NCBI GenBank assembly: GCA_016177735.1
Contig: JACOUS010000023.1
Span: 1-64,000, forward strand
Origin: Ignavibacteriales bacterium
GTDB taxonomy: Bacteria > Bacteroidota > Ignavibacteria > Ignavibacteriales > Melioribacteraceae
Direction: 5' to 3'
Length of the DNA stretch: 64,000 nucleotides
The notes beneath the pieces were generated by a model that ran no database searches, was not told where the DNA came from, and was given only the letters and a program-made list of their open reading frames with translations. Below are positions 7,988-16,507 of the stretch, piece by piece. Position 1 is the stretch's first letter, and the number at the start of each line of letters is the position of its first letter. A program made the translations under genes and the position numbers.

Positions 7988-8066
7988 AAGTACGAATTAC
8001 GAAGTACGAAAAAAAATACGAAGTTCGAAGTTCGTATTCAAAATTAAGAATCCAGCATCCAGTAAC
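7988..8066. repeat. TACGAA-rich intergenic repeat after the GH163 stop codon
   Basis: The segment is built of TACGAA/TTCGAA words followed by TCAAAAT and ATCCAGCATCCAGTA. A shorter relative lies at 13787-13838, and the CATCC/CCAG part also occurs at 10391-10400. Each copy lies within a few bases after the stop codon of a minus-strand glycosidase. No gene is visible in 7855-8071. Confidence 0.7.
8008..8037 (-). terminator. terminator-like hairpin downstream of GH163
   Basis: Read on the minus strand, ATACGAA (8037-8031) pairs with TTCGTAT (8022-8016) and is followed at once by a run of eight U residues (8016-8009). The stem is AT-rich and only 7 bp, so termination may be partial, letting some transcription pass to the GH29 genes. 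Confidence 0.4.
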
Positions 8067-8071
8067 AAGAA

Positions 8072-10336
8072 TCATTCGATCACAATTTCATCCGTAAAAA
8101 TCCATGCTTTGAACGGATAGCCCGGATGCCAGCGCGGACATGTTTTCATGTTAACGGCTTTTACTTTTACATATCTTGTTTCTGTTGGATTAAAACTACA
8201 AGAAAAATTTTTTATGAAACTGTAGAACGGAGAAGAAGTTTCTTCTTTTGTAATTGGCGTTTCGTTTCTCATGCTTGAAACATCGCTGAAAATTTTTCCG
8301 TCTGATGAAACGCTTATCTCAAATTGTTCCGGGAAAAAGACCCACGAGAAAGAGATCTGCAAAAAATCAGCGCTGACTTTTTTTACAGTTGTGTTCTTTT
8401 GAAGATCAACAACAACCTCCATATCGTTGCCTTCAAAACCTACCCAATTGAAGTGATGATCTTCATCTCCGCGCATTCCGTCCGTTAAAGATTTTTCTCC
8501 GTTAGCCGGGTATTTCCAGTTCGCCTCGTTTAAATATTTTACCGGCTTGAATAGACCGAGCGGGTTCTTCATAATTTTTGAAAGCATAGTTTTGTATCTC
8601 GAAACATACAAATCAGCGTTAAGTTTTTGTTCGTTAACATGAACATCACCGGTTCGTTTACATCCGTCCAGAAATTCATCGAGCAGAATTTCTATTTTAG
8701 GATTTGCTTTATAACTACGCGCTTCATCTTTTATGAATGTACCCGAATCTCCTTCGCCGATAACTTTTGCTTGTTCGAGCATTGCATACTTTAAAGGAAG
8801 CCGTGCGGTTTTTACTCTTTCTAAAAATACTGAATTATTCTTCGCAGCTTTTTCTGCTTTGTCAAAAATTTTGTTGTACTGTTTTATCAACTCCGGTGCT
8901 AAATAATCTTGCATCGAATTAACCGGGTTATCGTATATCCATAATTTTGCGTTCGATTTTATCAGTGAACTTGTCATTAAATCAATATATGATTTTATGT
9001 GCTTGCCGGCTTTGCCGTAGTAACCGGAAAGAAAATCATTCATCACAGAATCAATATTTATTTTCGGATTCCAGAGAAGTTTGGCAATTAAGTAAGCGCG
9101 CAATTCGTTGAACTCGCCGCCCAATTGCCCGGAGCCTTGCTGGAACATCATCTTCGCTCCGTGTTTTGCGAACAATTGTATGTTCGGCTGAAGAACATGA
9201 AAATTAGGGAACGGGCTTACGTAATTTGTAAATTGAACAACATAATCCCACAGAAAAATATTGTTGGTGAGCTTCGACCATTCAATTAAATCTTGCGTGA
9301 AAGAATTTTTTGATGTATCGGTTTCGAGAGGATAAGTTCTGTAACACTCGATACTGCAAAGCATAATGTTGACATTCTTTTCGGGTCTGATTGCTGCCGG
9401 CGCTTTGCGCGAATATTGATAGGCAAGTGTAGAAATTATTTTACCGGGAAATTCTTTTGCAATCTTGTTGATAAAATTTAGCAATGAACCGGCGGGTGAA
9501 CCTTCTCGTTCATCAATTTTTTTGCATTCATTGCATTGACAGTTGGAGTAATTATCGTTCTGCGAAACAGACCAAATTTTTGCGGAAGGATTTTCTTTCA
9601 TTCTTCTACGCAATTCTTCAACAATAATTTTGAAGACACCGGGATTAGTTAAACACGGTTGTTCGGGAACGCGGAGACTATCGCGAAGTGCAAAATATTC
9701 GGGATGTTCTTTAAAATATTTTTCCGGAGGAAGAAGGGTATTAAATGTGTGAACAAACATGCCCCACATTTTTTTATCATCGCTGTCGGTAAGTTTGTGC
9801 CAGTAACAGTATTCGTCGTTTTCGGTTTCGTAGTAGTAAATATCTCTGTAACTGAACACCGGATTTTCAGAAATATCAATTTGAGGAAGTATAATTGAAT
9901 TTCTTTTGGGAATAACTTTGACTTTCGCGGAATACATTCTGCAGTTCAAATATTTTTCGAGAAAAGTAGAAACGGCATATAATGTGCCTTTGCGTTTTCC
10001 GGCAAAATAAATTTTGCTGCCGTCAGTTCGAATAATGAATCCGTCGTCTTCACGAATAGAAGATAAATCTAAATTTGCCGCACGATTGTTTGTGCCGATG
10101 ATTATTTCTTTTTCGGTTGATGGTACAGAATCATCTGCAATTGCAATTTGCGCGCCTGATATTTCTTTTACGTAACTCTGCAATTGATGTGCCGCAAGCG
10201 AATCCCAATGCGATGCGCTACACGAAAGAATAATTTTGTAGCCGCTCTTTCCTTTTGACACCAGCTCAATGCTTACACTTTTTGCGAACGATGCAGCGTA
10301 AACAAAAATTAGAATAAGTATAATTTTATTTTTCAT
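8072..10336 (-). CDS. DUF4838 / GH163 family protein, probable endo-beta-N-acetylglucosaminidase
   Basis: A 754-residue secreted protein. The signal peptide is 1-18 (ending ASFA), then an N-terminal domain like those before GH67/GH20 barrels (about 25-150), then the DUF4838 barrel (about 160-500) with the block WSVSQNDNYSNCQCNECK at 255-272, then a discoidin module at about 610-754 ending CPRWHPGYPFKAWIFTDEI. From memory, DUF4838 is the family of B. thetaiotaomicron BT1044, founder of GH163, which cleaves the chitobiose core of complex N-glycans. That activity is inferred here from family and from neighbours (GH38, GH20, GH29, GH92). The ATG at 10336 is preceded on the minus strand by AGGAGC. 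A repeat hairpin separates it from the GH38 gene. Confidence 0.85.
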   Translation of the reverse strand: MKNKIILILIFVYAASFAKSVSIELVSKGKSGYKIILSCSASHWDSLAAHQLQSYVKEISGAQIAIADDSVPSTEKEIIIGTNNRAANLDLSSIREDDGFIIRTDGSKIYFAGKRKGTLYAVSTFLEKYLNCRMYSAKVKVIPKRNSIILPQIDISENPVFSYRDIYYYETENDEYCYWHKLTDSDDKKMWGMFVHTFNTLLPPEKYFKEHPEYFALRDSLRVPEQPCLTNPGVFKIIVEELRRRMKENPSAKIWSVSQNDNYSNCQCNECKKIDEREGSPAGSLLNFINKIAKEFPGKIISTLAYQYSRKAPAAIRPEKNVNIMLCSIECYRTYPLETDTSKNSFTQDLIEWSKLTNNIFLWDYVVQFTNYVSPFPNFHVLQPNIQLFAKHGAKMMFQQGSGQLGGEFNELRAYLIAKLLWNPKINIDSVMNDFLSGYYGKAGKHIKSYIDLMTSSLIKSNAKLWIYDNPVNSMQDYLAPELIKQYNKIFDKAEKAAKNNSVFLERVKTARLPLKYAMLEQAKVIGEGDSGTFIKDEARSYKANPKIEILLDEFLDGCKRTGDVHVNEQKLNADLYVSRYKTMLSKIMKNPLGLFKPVKYLNEANWKYPANGEKSLTDGMRGDEDHHFNWVGFEGNDMEVVVDLQKNTTVKKVSADFLQISFSWVFFPEQFEISVSSDGKIFSDVSSMRNETPITKEETSSPFYSFIKNFSCSFNPTETRYVKVKAVNMKTCPRWHPGYPFKAWIFTDEIVIE

Positions 10337-10355
10337 CTATGCTCCTTGTTGATAC

Positions 10356-10394
10356 TGGATGCTTGTCCGAAGGAGTCCTTGGGACAAGTATCCA
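10356..10394. repeat. intergenic hairpin between GH38 and GH163
   Basis: TGGATGCTTGTCC (10356-10368) pairs with GGACAAGTATCCA (10382-10394) with one G-T pair. The loop contains AAGGAGTCCTT, itself nearly self-complementary. It lies between the GH38 stop (10406) and the GH163 start (10336), so it is in the 5' leader of GH163 as well as the 3' end of GH38. It could stabilise the mRNA or affect GH163 translation. Confidence 0.65.
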
Positions 10395-10405
10395 GCATCC
10401 GAGTA

Positions 10406-13400
10406 TTAAGGTTTAATTTTCAGTGTCATCACTTCGAATGTGTTCAGCGTTATTTTGCCGGCGGTTTGTTTTATTTCATCTTCATCGCCGTTGCTTATAA
10501 AGAACCGGGCATTTGAATTTCTTTTCCAGAGTAAACGCGAAGAGCTTGTTTTATCTGTCGGGTTGAAAATTCTTGCAATTAATCCGCTGCCATCTTTAGC
10601 CGGTTTTATTAAAGTTATTACAAGAGTGGAAGTTGAATCCAATTCTAAACTCTGTGAATAATTACTGCCTATGTCATCGGAATAAATAATGTGAAGCGGC
10701 TGTGAATTTTCTATTCCGAATTTATATGCATCGAAGTAATTGAATTTATCGTGAAGTATAAGAAAATATTTGAACGAATTAACTCCTTCTTGCGAGGCTT
10801 TAAAATTTGTATGCCACGAATTATTCATTGCCCACGAATATAATTGTGAAGAAGAAGATGTGTGCCGAGACCATTCTTTATCGGGTGAAGACATCCATGC
10901 TTCTGCAGTCATTCCGCCAAATTCAATAAAGGGAGCCTCTAACATTGCAAGAGTTAACCCGGTTTGATTATTTGAAACATCAACCCATCGTTGTTCCGTA
11001 AAATAATTTTTGTTGGAACCCGGCAGTTGATCTAATTCCGGTCGAATTACCGACCACGCCAAATCAACTCTTGAAGTAGGATTACTTATGTTTACCGGGA
11101 AAGCAAAGCGGATACTTTCTTTTGAATAGTCTTTTGTTTTATCAATAGTGTTTACTATTTCAATCTTGTCGAGATCATTGAAGAGAATAATTTCTTGCGA
11201 TATGCTATTTGTTCCGTTGGCTGTCGATTTTATGTTGATTGATTTCAGAACCGGACCATTTTCGAAATTGATTATTTGTGCGTTTGCTGCAGTAGAAGGT
11301 TTTTCTGCATTTTTCCCGGTGTGAATAAATTGATTGAGTAAAAAACCATTGCCCGTATCAACATAATTAAAATTATTGCCGCGTCTGCCGAGAAATTTTA
11401 TTGAGGCAGTATTTTCATCTATCGATAATGTGTAATAAGAATTAGAGAGCGTAAAATTATCCAGGGGAGAAATTTTCCCGCCATCGGTACCGCCTTTAAT
11501 CACTTTATATTTTTTTATGCCGAACGGAGGAATATTTTTTGCGGTGAAAACGAGGTCTCCGTTTTTTAATCTCTGCGCTGCAACCAAATTGCCGTTCTCA
11601 TCAATTAAAGAACCGCCGGATAATTTAACAGAGGACGGGATTCTAATTATACCAGATCGCTGCCACGACGAAGAATTGCACACATAAAAATGATCCAGGG
11701 CTTTATTTGTATTGTCGACTTTGCTCAAACTTTGTAAAAGTTTTTGCGCAAGGCTGTCTGCCTTAATTGCATAAGATTTTTTAATCTCCCATTGATCGGT
11801 AACAAATTTTATTTCGGGATCGGAAATACTATTCCATGCGCCCCACGTGTGTTCCGAGAAAAGAAGAACATATTTCCACGCTTCGTCAAATTCTGTTTTG
11901 GGATAATTATCTTTATTAAAGTGAGTGTATAAAATTTCGAGCTGAGTTAATAGTTCAGCGGTGTTTCGATTCATAGCAGATTCTTTTGCCGTAGAACCGG
12001 CGCCGTCTTCCCAATACGGAGAGAAGTCGCCGGAAAAAGTTGGAATTACACCGGCATATTTTTTTTCAAAGTCTTTAAACATTTCTACGTTAGCAGCTAT
12101 TTTAAACTTCGGGGTAACATGAGTATCGTTCCACTGTTTAACAAAATTTGAAAGGGAAGAATCCGGGAATCCGTTGTCTCCGCCGATATTATATCTTACA
12201 TGAACCATATCGTATGGGTAATTTTTTTCATCTAATTCATCAAGATATTCGGTGATCGGAGAAAAATCATCGCGTGTTAATCTCCATCCATGGAACCATG
12301 CATAACCTTTGCCGGCAAGCCAAATGAGAATTTTGTTCTTTCCGCTTGGCGATTGCCAATAGAATGGTTTGTCGCCCCACTCTTGAAGAGTATTTCCAAT
12401 TCTGTCAAAAGGATTTGGTCCGACCGAAAAATATTTTATTCCATTGTCTGCAAAAGCCTGAACAATTCCCCAAGTATAACCGGGTACATCGGAGATCATC
12501 GCACTTTCTATTTTTATTCCGATTTCTTTTTCCAGATCATTTGAATAATCGACAAGGCGGTACAACTCTTCGGGTCTGCATAATGCAGTCATTACATTAG
12601 CATACATTGCATCTATTCCAATCCATCCGTTTTTGACTGCATCAAAAAAATATTTTTTCTTTTCGGGAAAATTTTCCAGATAACTTTTAACTGCCCACAA
12701 AACTTCTATATTCCATTTGAACAATGCATCGTTTCCAAGCGCGGCGGATTTTTTTGAATACTCAATTGCTTTCTCAAAATTATCCCAATGTTTTTTCTCG
12801 ATTTCGGTTTGCAAGCCCGTATAGCCGATATCAACATGGGCATGAGGAATCAAGTAAAAAGTAATTTCCCTTGCCGGATTTATTTTTGTTGTGTAAGATT
12901 TTGTTCTTCCGTCGATAGTAATGTTAATGTTTGTTTCTTTTGGTGTCTTTGGTGCGGTGATGTTCAGCCAGAAGTCATTCATCCCAAGTTTTAGTTCGGA
13001 AGAAATATTATTGTTTTCAGAAACAATGGCGACGGATTTAGGCGAACTAAAATGGTCGATAGAAACTTTTACGCGCTGCAGCAAATTTCCTGAAGAATCT
13101 TTCGTCACTACTTTTTCGGGAGTGATTCTTGTTTTTGGAAGCAGCGGATACTGCATTGTCATATACCAATCTTTACTATTAGTTCCATCGCCTTTTATTT
13201 TTATCCTTGCATAATTTTGCCCGTTCAGTAATTCATAAGGAATTGTTAATGTCATGTATCCGAAAAAATCATTGACAGCATCAAGCTTACCGAATTTAAA
13301 ATCAAGCTTTGAACCGTTTCCCGAAGTTAACTGCCAATCTTTTTTTTCTTGACCGGGTGATGTAATAAATTCAAAAAGAAGATTTTCGTTTACAAATAAT

Positions 13401-13699
13401 GAAAATTTATGATTGGATGTTGAAGTGCCGGTCGAAAAACCGGCTATCCATGCAAAAGTAACGGATTCCCCTTTGTAATTTGAAGAAACGGTATCGGTCT
13501 TCCATTCGATGTAATCGTTATTATTTAAGCAGCGGATCAGCAGAGACAAATTTGCTTCTGGATGACAAGAATGATAAGCAAGATTTTCGCCGGCAATCTT
13601 TTCGGCAAAACCATTTACCCAAGTTGTCTGAGCATTAAGTAATAATCCGTAATAAGAAATAATAAAAAACATGCCTACAATTAATTTAGTTTGTTTCAT
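10406..13699 (-). CDS. secreted GH38 alpha-mannosidase
   Basis: A 1097-residue zinc-dependent retaining alpha-mannosidase. The signal peptide is 1-23 (ending LLLNAQ). An N-terminal beta-rich region (25-275) resembles a carbohydrate-binding or fucose-lyase-like module. The GH38 catalytic barrel begins at YLIPHAHVDIGYTG with likely zinc ligands His286, His288 and Asp290 and nucleophile Asp404 in MISDVPGYTW. The three-helix region (about 550-650) and the C-terminal beta domains (about 660-1097) complete the family layout. Family members trim alpha-1,2/1,3/1,6-mannose from N-glycans or mannans; linkage preference cannot be deduced. It lies between GH20 and GH163 on the same strand, consistent with a co-transcribed N-glycan set. 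Confidence 0.9.
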   Translation of the reverse strand: MKQTKLIVGMFFIISYYGLLLNAQTTWVNGFAEKIAGENLAYHSCHPEANLSLLIRCLNNNDYIEWKTDTVSSNYKGESVTFAWIAGFSTGTSTSNHKFSLFVNENLLFEFITSPGQEKKDWQLTSGNGSKLDFKFGKLDAVNDFFGYMTLTIPYELLNGQNYARIKIKGDGTNSKDWYMTMQYPLLPKTRITPEKVVTKDSSGNLLQRVKVSIDHFSSPKSVAIVSENNNISSELKLGMNDFWLNITAPKTPKETNINITIDGRTKSYTTKINPAREITFYLIPHAHVDIGYTGLQTEIEKKHWDNFEKAIEYSKKSAALGNDALFKWNIEVLWAVKSYLENFPEKKKYFFDAVKNGWIGIDAMYANVMTALCRPEELYRLVDYSNDLEKEIGIKIESAMISDVPGYTWGIVQAFADNGIKYFSVGPNPFDRIGNTLQEWGDKPFYWQSPSGKNKILIWLAGKGYAWFHGWRLTRDDFSPITEYLDELDEKNYPYDMVHVRYNIGGDNGFPDSSLSNFVKQWNDTHVTPKFKIAANVEMFKDFEKKYAGVIPTFSGDFSPYWEDGAGSTAKESAMNRNTAELLTQLEILYTHFNKDNYPKTEFDEAWKYVLLFSEHTWGAWNSISDPEIKFVTDQWEIKKSYAIKADSLAQKLLQSLSKVDNTNKALDHFYVCNSSSWQRSGIIRIPSSVKLSGGSLIDENGNLVAAQRLKNGDLVFTAKNIPPFGIKKYKVIKGGTDGGKISPLDNFTLSNSYYTLSIDENTASIKFLGRRGNNFNYVDTGNGFLLNQFIHTGKNAEKPSTAANAQIINFENGPVLKSINIKSTANGTNSISQEIILFNDLDKIEIVNTIDKTKDYSKESIRFAFPVNISNPTSRVDLAWSVIRPELDQLPGSNKNYFTEQRWVDVSNNQTGLTLAMLEAPFIEFGGMTAEAWMSSPDKEWSRHTSSSSQLYSWAMNNSWHTNFKASQEGVNSFKYFLILHDKFNYFDAYKFGIENSQPLHIIYSDDIGSNYSQSLELDSTSTLVITLIKPAKDGSGLIARIFNPTDKTSSSRLLWKRNSNARFFISNGDEDEIKQTAGKITLNTFEVMTLKIKP

Positions 13700-13786
13700 T
13701 TACGTCTCTCTCTGTTAGATGAAATTCATCTGTTTAATTTTCTCGATGCTCGATATTGGATAATGAATCTAACCCGAAACTATTAG

Positions 13787-13838
13787 TAAGTTCGAAATAC
13801 GAAGTACGAGGTTCGAATTCAAAATCCAACATCCAGTA
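13787..13838. repeat. TACGAA-rich intergenic repeat after the GH20 stop codon
   Basis: The sequence from AAGTTCGAAATACGAAG to AACATCCAGTATT is a shorter relative of 7988-8066. It ends at the base next to the GH20 stop codon on the minus strand. The rest of the gap 13700-13838 has no gene. Confidence 0.65.
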
Positions 13839-16100
13839 TTATTCAACAACAATTTCGTCGATGAACAGCCACGCATTTCCGCCAGCGCCCGGATGCCATG
13901 CCGGACATTTTTTGATACTCTCTGCTTTTACTTTTATATATCGTGCGGTTAGTTTATTAAACTCTACCGGAAAATCTTTGAGCAAAATTTCAGAATTCTT
14001 CTGCAGCACATCGTTGATAATGGTTTTTGTATCGTTGTAATTAATGTTGTCGTTCGAAAGAGAAATTTCAACTTTGTTTGGAAGGAAAATCCATCCGTTC
14101 GAGTGGAGCAAAAATCTTGGAATTACTTTTGTGATTTCCTTTTCGGTACCTAAATCGATTACACCTTCGAAATCGGTTCCTTCAAAACCTTGCCAGCAGC
14201 CATCGCGGTGATTTGTAGTTGCACGCACGCCGTCAATCAAGCCATTTTCGCCGGATGCTCTGTAGCGTTCGTCGTATTTATTTTTCAAGGTGATTTTGGA
14301 ATTCAAAGCTTTATGAAAATCGAACGATAAGTTGTATCTCTTACCGATAAAATTATTCTCTTTGGATGCTGCAATTTTTATGGAAATTGATTTGTTTACT
14401 TTTATTGGTGTAGTGTAAAGGTTGGAATTTATGTCCGGCTCGCTTCCGTCTTCAGTGTAACGAATCTCGATATCCTTCTGCCCTTGTGTAATGTTAACCG
14501 TAAATTCTTTTTTTGCTTCATCGTAAGTAGTAGAAGATGTAAACAATTTTGATTCGCGTCCGTACTGAATGCCGCGCGCAGTTAAATCGGCATAAGTTTT
14601 TTGAACGCGCGAATAGAACTCATCATAATCTTTGTTGTGCGGGTTGTTCCAGAAAACTTCTGCAAGTGCAAGCATTCTCGGAAAAATTTCGCCGTCAACG
14701 GTTTCTTGCGGAGAATCTTCCGTCCACAAATTAGCTTCGCTTCCGATGACGTATTTTTTTTCTTCTACCGTCAAATCATCCGGAGCCGGCACAAAAGAAT
14801 ATGCAATACGAAGATCGAAATCTTCCGGGTCGTGATTTAAATATGTATGCGATGCCGGCGAGCAAATTGTATAGTGTCCAAGTTTTGCAGCATCAATCGC
14901 ACCTTGAAAACTTTGCCATGATTGAACGATCATGCCATTGGCAAGCCCGCCTTGTAAAATTTCATCCCAGCCGATTACTTTTTTCCCTTTTGATGCAAGG
15001 TAATTTGCAATTCGTTTTGTGAAATAACCTTGAAGCTCGTGTTCATCTTTCAAACCTTCCGATTTAATTCTTGCCTGACATTTCGGGCATTCTTTCCATC
15101 TGTCTTTAGGTGCTTCATCGCCCCCGATATGAATATATTTTCCGGGAAATAAATTTGTTACTTCATCCAGAACATCTTGAAGAAAATAAAAAGTAGAATC
15201 GTTGCCGGCACAATAAATATCTTTATGCACGCCCCAAATATTGGATACCTCAAACGGACCACCGGCACACGAGTATTGCGGGTAAGCTGCAAGTGATGCA
15301 AGCGTGTGTCCCGGCATTTCAATTTCGGGAACGATGTTGATGTATCTGCTCTTTGCATACTCAGCAACTTCTCTAATATCTTCTTGAGTGTAATATCCGC
15401 CGTAAACTGTTCCATCGGCTTCTTTCCTCCATGCACCAACTTCGGTGAGTTTCGGATATTTTTTTATTTCGATTCGCCAGCCCTGATCTTCTACAAGACG
15501 CCAGTGAAACGTGTTGAACTTGTAGTATGCCATTATATCGATGTACCGTTTGATAAAATCTTTTGTCATGAAATGACGGCAGCAATCGAGATGCAATCCG
15601 CGCCAGCTGAATTTGGGTTTATCAACAATATTACAACTCGGAATTTCTACAGCGTTTCTGTCTTTCAAAGTTTTTACCGATGGAGGAATAAGCTGAAAGA
15701 AAGTCTGCATCCCGATAAACAATCCTTGCTCGCTTGCGCCGGTTATTTCAATTTGCTTTTCGGAAACGGTCAGCGTGTAAGCTTCCGTGTTTGATTGATC
15801 AAGTTTGCTGTCAACAGTTAATATTATTTTACTTTCGGTGTTTGATTCTTTTGCAAGCGTGAGCCCGGTAAATTCTTTTACTTGTGAAACGAAATACTCA
15901 TGAAGTTTATCGTTCTCTGCAGTAACGGATGTACTGTTCGATAACAAAAATTTTCCGGTGAGCCATTCAACTTTTTCGGGCAGCGGAATTAATGCCGTTT
16001 GATTTTCTTGTGCTTTCATTTCGTGCGGAGTTGTTAACATAATAATAAAGTATAGAAATAATAAAGGAATTGTCTTTGTGATTATTTTCTGTAAGTGCAT
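13839..16100 (-). CDS. secreted GH20 beta-N-acetylhexosaminidase with discoidin module
   Basis: A 753-residue exo-hexosaminidase that removes terminal beta-GlcNAc (or GalNAc) with substrate-assisted catalysis. The signal peptide is about 1-30 (ending MKA-Q), the GH20b domain about 35-158 and the GH20 barrel about 165-510, with FHWRLVEDQGWR (198-209), PEIEMPGHT (258-266) and the catalytic pair Asp328-Glu329 in HIGGDEAP. A chitobiase-like C-terminal module (about 520-600) and a discoidin module (about 605-753, ending CPAWHPGAGGNAWLFIDEI) follow. Many family members read HWHL where this one reads HWRL. It is the first gene of the minus-strand run and diverges from the symporter gene across a 0.4-kb control region. 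Confidence 0.92.
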   Translation of the reverse strand: MHLQKIITKTIPLLFLYFIIMLTTPHEMKAQENQTALIPLPEKVEWLTGKFLLSNSTSVTAENDKLHEYFVSQVKEFTGLTLAKESNTESKIILTVDSKLDQSNTEAYTLTVSEKQIEITGASEQGLFIGMQTFFQLIPPSVKTLKDRNAVEIPSCNIVDKPKFSWRGLHLDCCRHFMTKDFIKRYIDIMAYYKFNTFHWRLVEDQGWRIEIKKYPKLTEVGAWRKEADGTVYGGYYTQEDIREVAEYAKSRYINIVPEIEMPGHTLASLAAYPQYSCAGGPFEVSNIWGVHKDIYCAGNDSTFYFLQDVLDEVTNLFPGKYIHIGGDEAPKDRWKECPKCQARIKSEGLKDEHELQGYFTKRIANYLASKGKKVIGWDEILQGGLANGMIVQSWQSFQGAIDAAKLGHYTICSPASHTYLNHDPEDFDLRIAYSFVPAPDDLTVEEKKYVIGSEANLWTEDSPQETVDGEIFPRMLALAEVFWNNPHNKDYDEFYSRVQKTYADLTARGIQYGRESKLFTSSTTYDEAKKEFTVNITQGQKDIEIRYTEDGSEPDINSNLYTTPIKVNKSISIKIAASKENNFIGKRYNLSFDFHKALNSKITLKNKYDERYRASGENGLIDGVRATTNHRDGCWQGFEGTDFEGVIDLGTEKEITKVIPRFLLHSNGWIFLPNKVEISLSNDNINYNDTKTIINDVLQKNSEILLKDFPVEFNKLTARYIKVKAESIKKCPAWHPGAGGNAWLFIDEIVVE

Positions 16101-16495
16101 TTGCTAATCCTTATTTAGTAATTGGAATAATAACCAAACCGGCAAACCATTAATTGCTGTGCAAAATCTTCAGAAAAAAAATCAAAAAAGATTTTGAAAG
16201 TTTTTTAATAAAATAATCAATATTGATTAGAATGTAAAATTAGGGGAATGGAAGAGATAACTATAGCAGAATTTTGATTTTCTTTCTAAAAAATAATTAT
16301 TATCTTGCCGCCAAAGAATATGTTTATTTTTATAAAATAAAAACACTTCAAGCAATTGATGATTTTGAGTTACAAAAATAACTTTTACACCTCCACTCCG
16401 GTTTTACAAAAGAAGGAAGTAACAGCCGGATTTTTATCTATTAATTGTTCCTATCTTATAATTAACTTAACAAAAAAATCTTTCCACCAATTAGT
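16101..16495. promoter_or_regulatory. divergent control region between the GH20 and symporter operons
   Basis: A 395-bp AT-rich gap with no gene. Its clearest element is the perfect 16-bp palindrome TAATCAATATTGATTA at 16214-16229, about 115 bp upstream of the GH20 start, a plausible operator for a dimeric regulator of both operons. TATAAT occurs at 16457-16462, 46 bp before the symporter ATG, but without a matching -35 box. The promoters themselves could not be placed with confidence. Confidence 0.5.
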
Positions 16496-16507
16496 TTGGG
16501 AATAGGC

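Noticed and set aside
16434-16462. TATAAT at 16457 considered as the -10 of the symporter promoter
   Set aside because: No acceptable -35 at 16-18 bp; in an AT-rich gap the hexamer can occur by chance.
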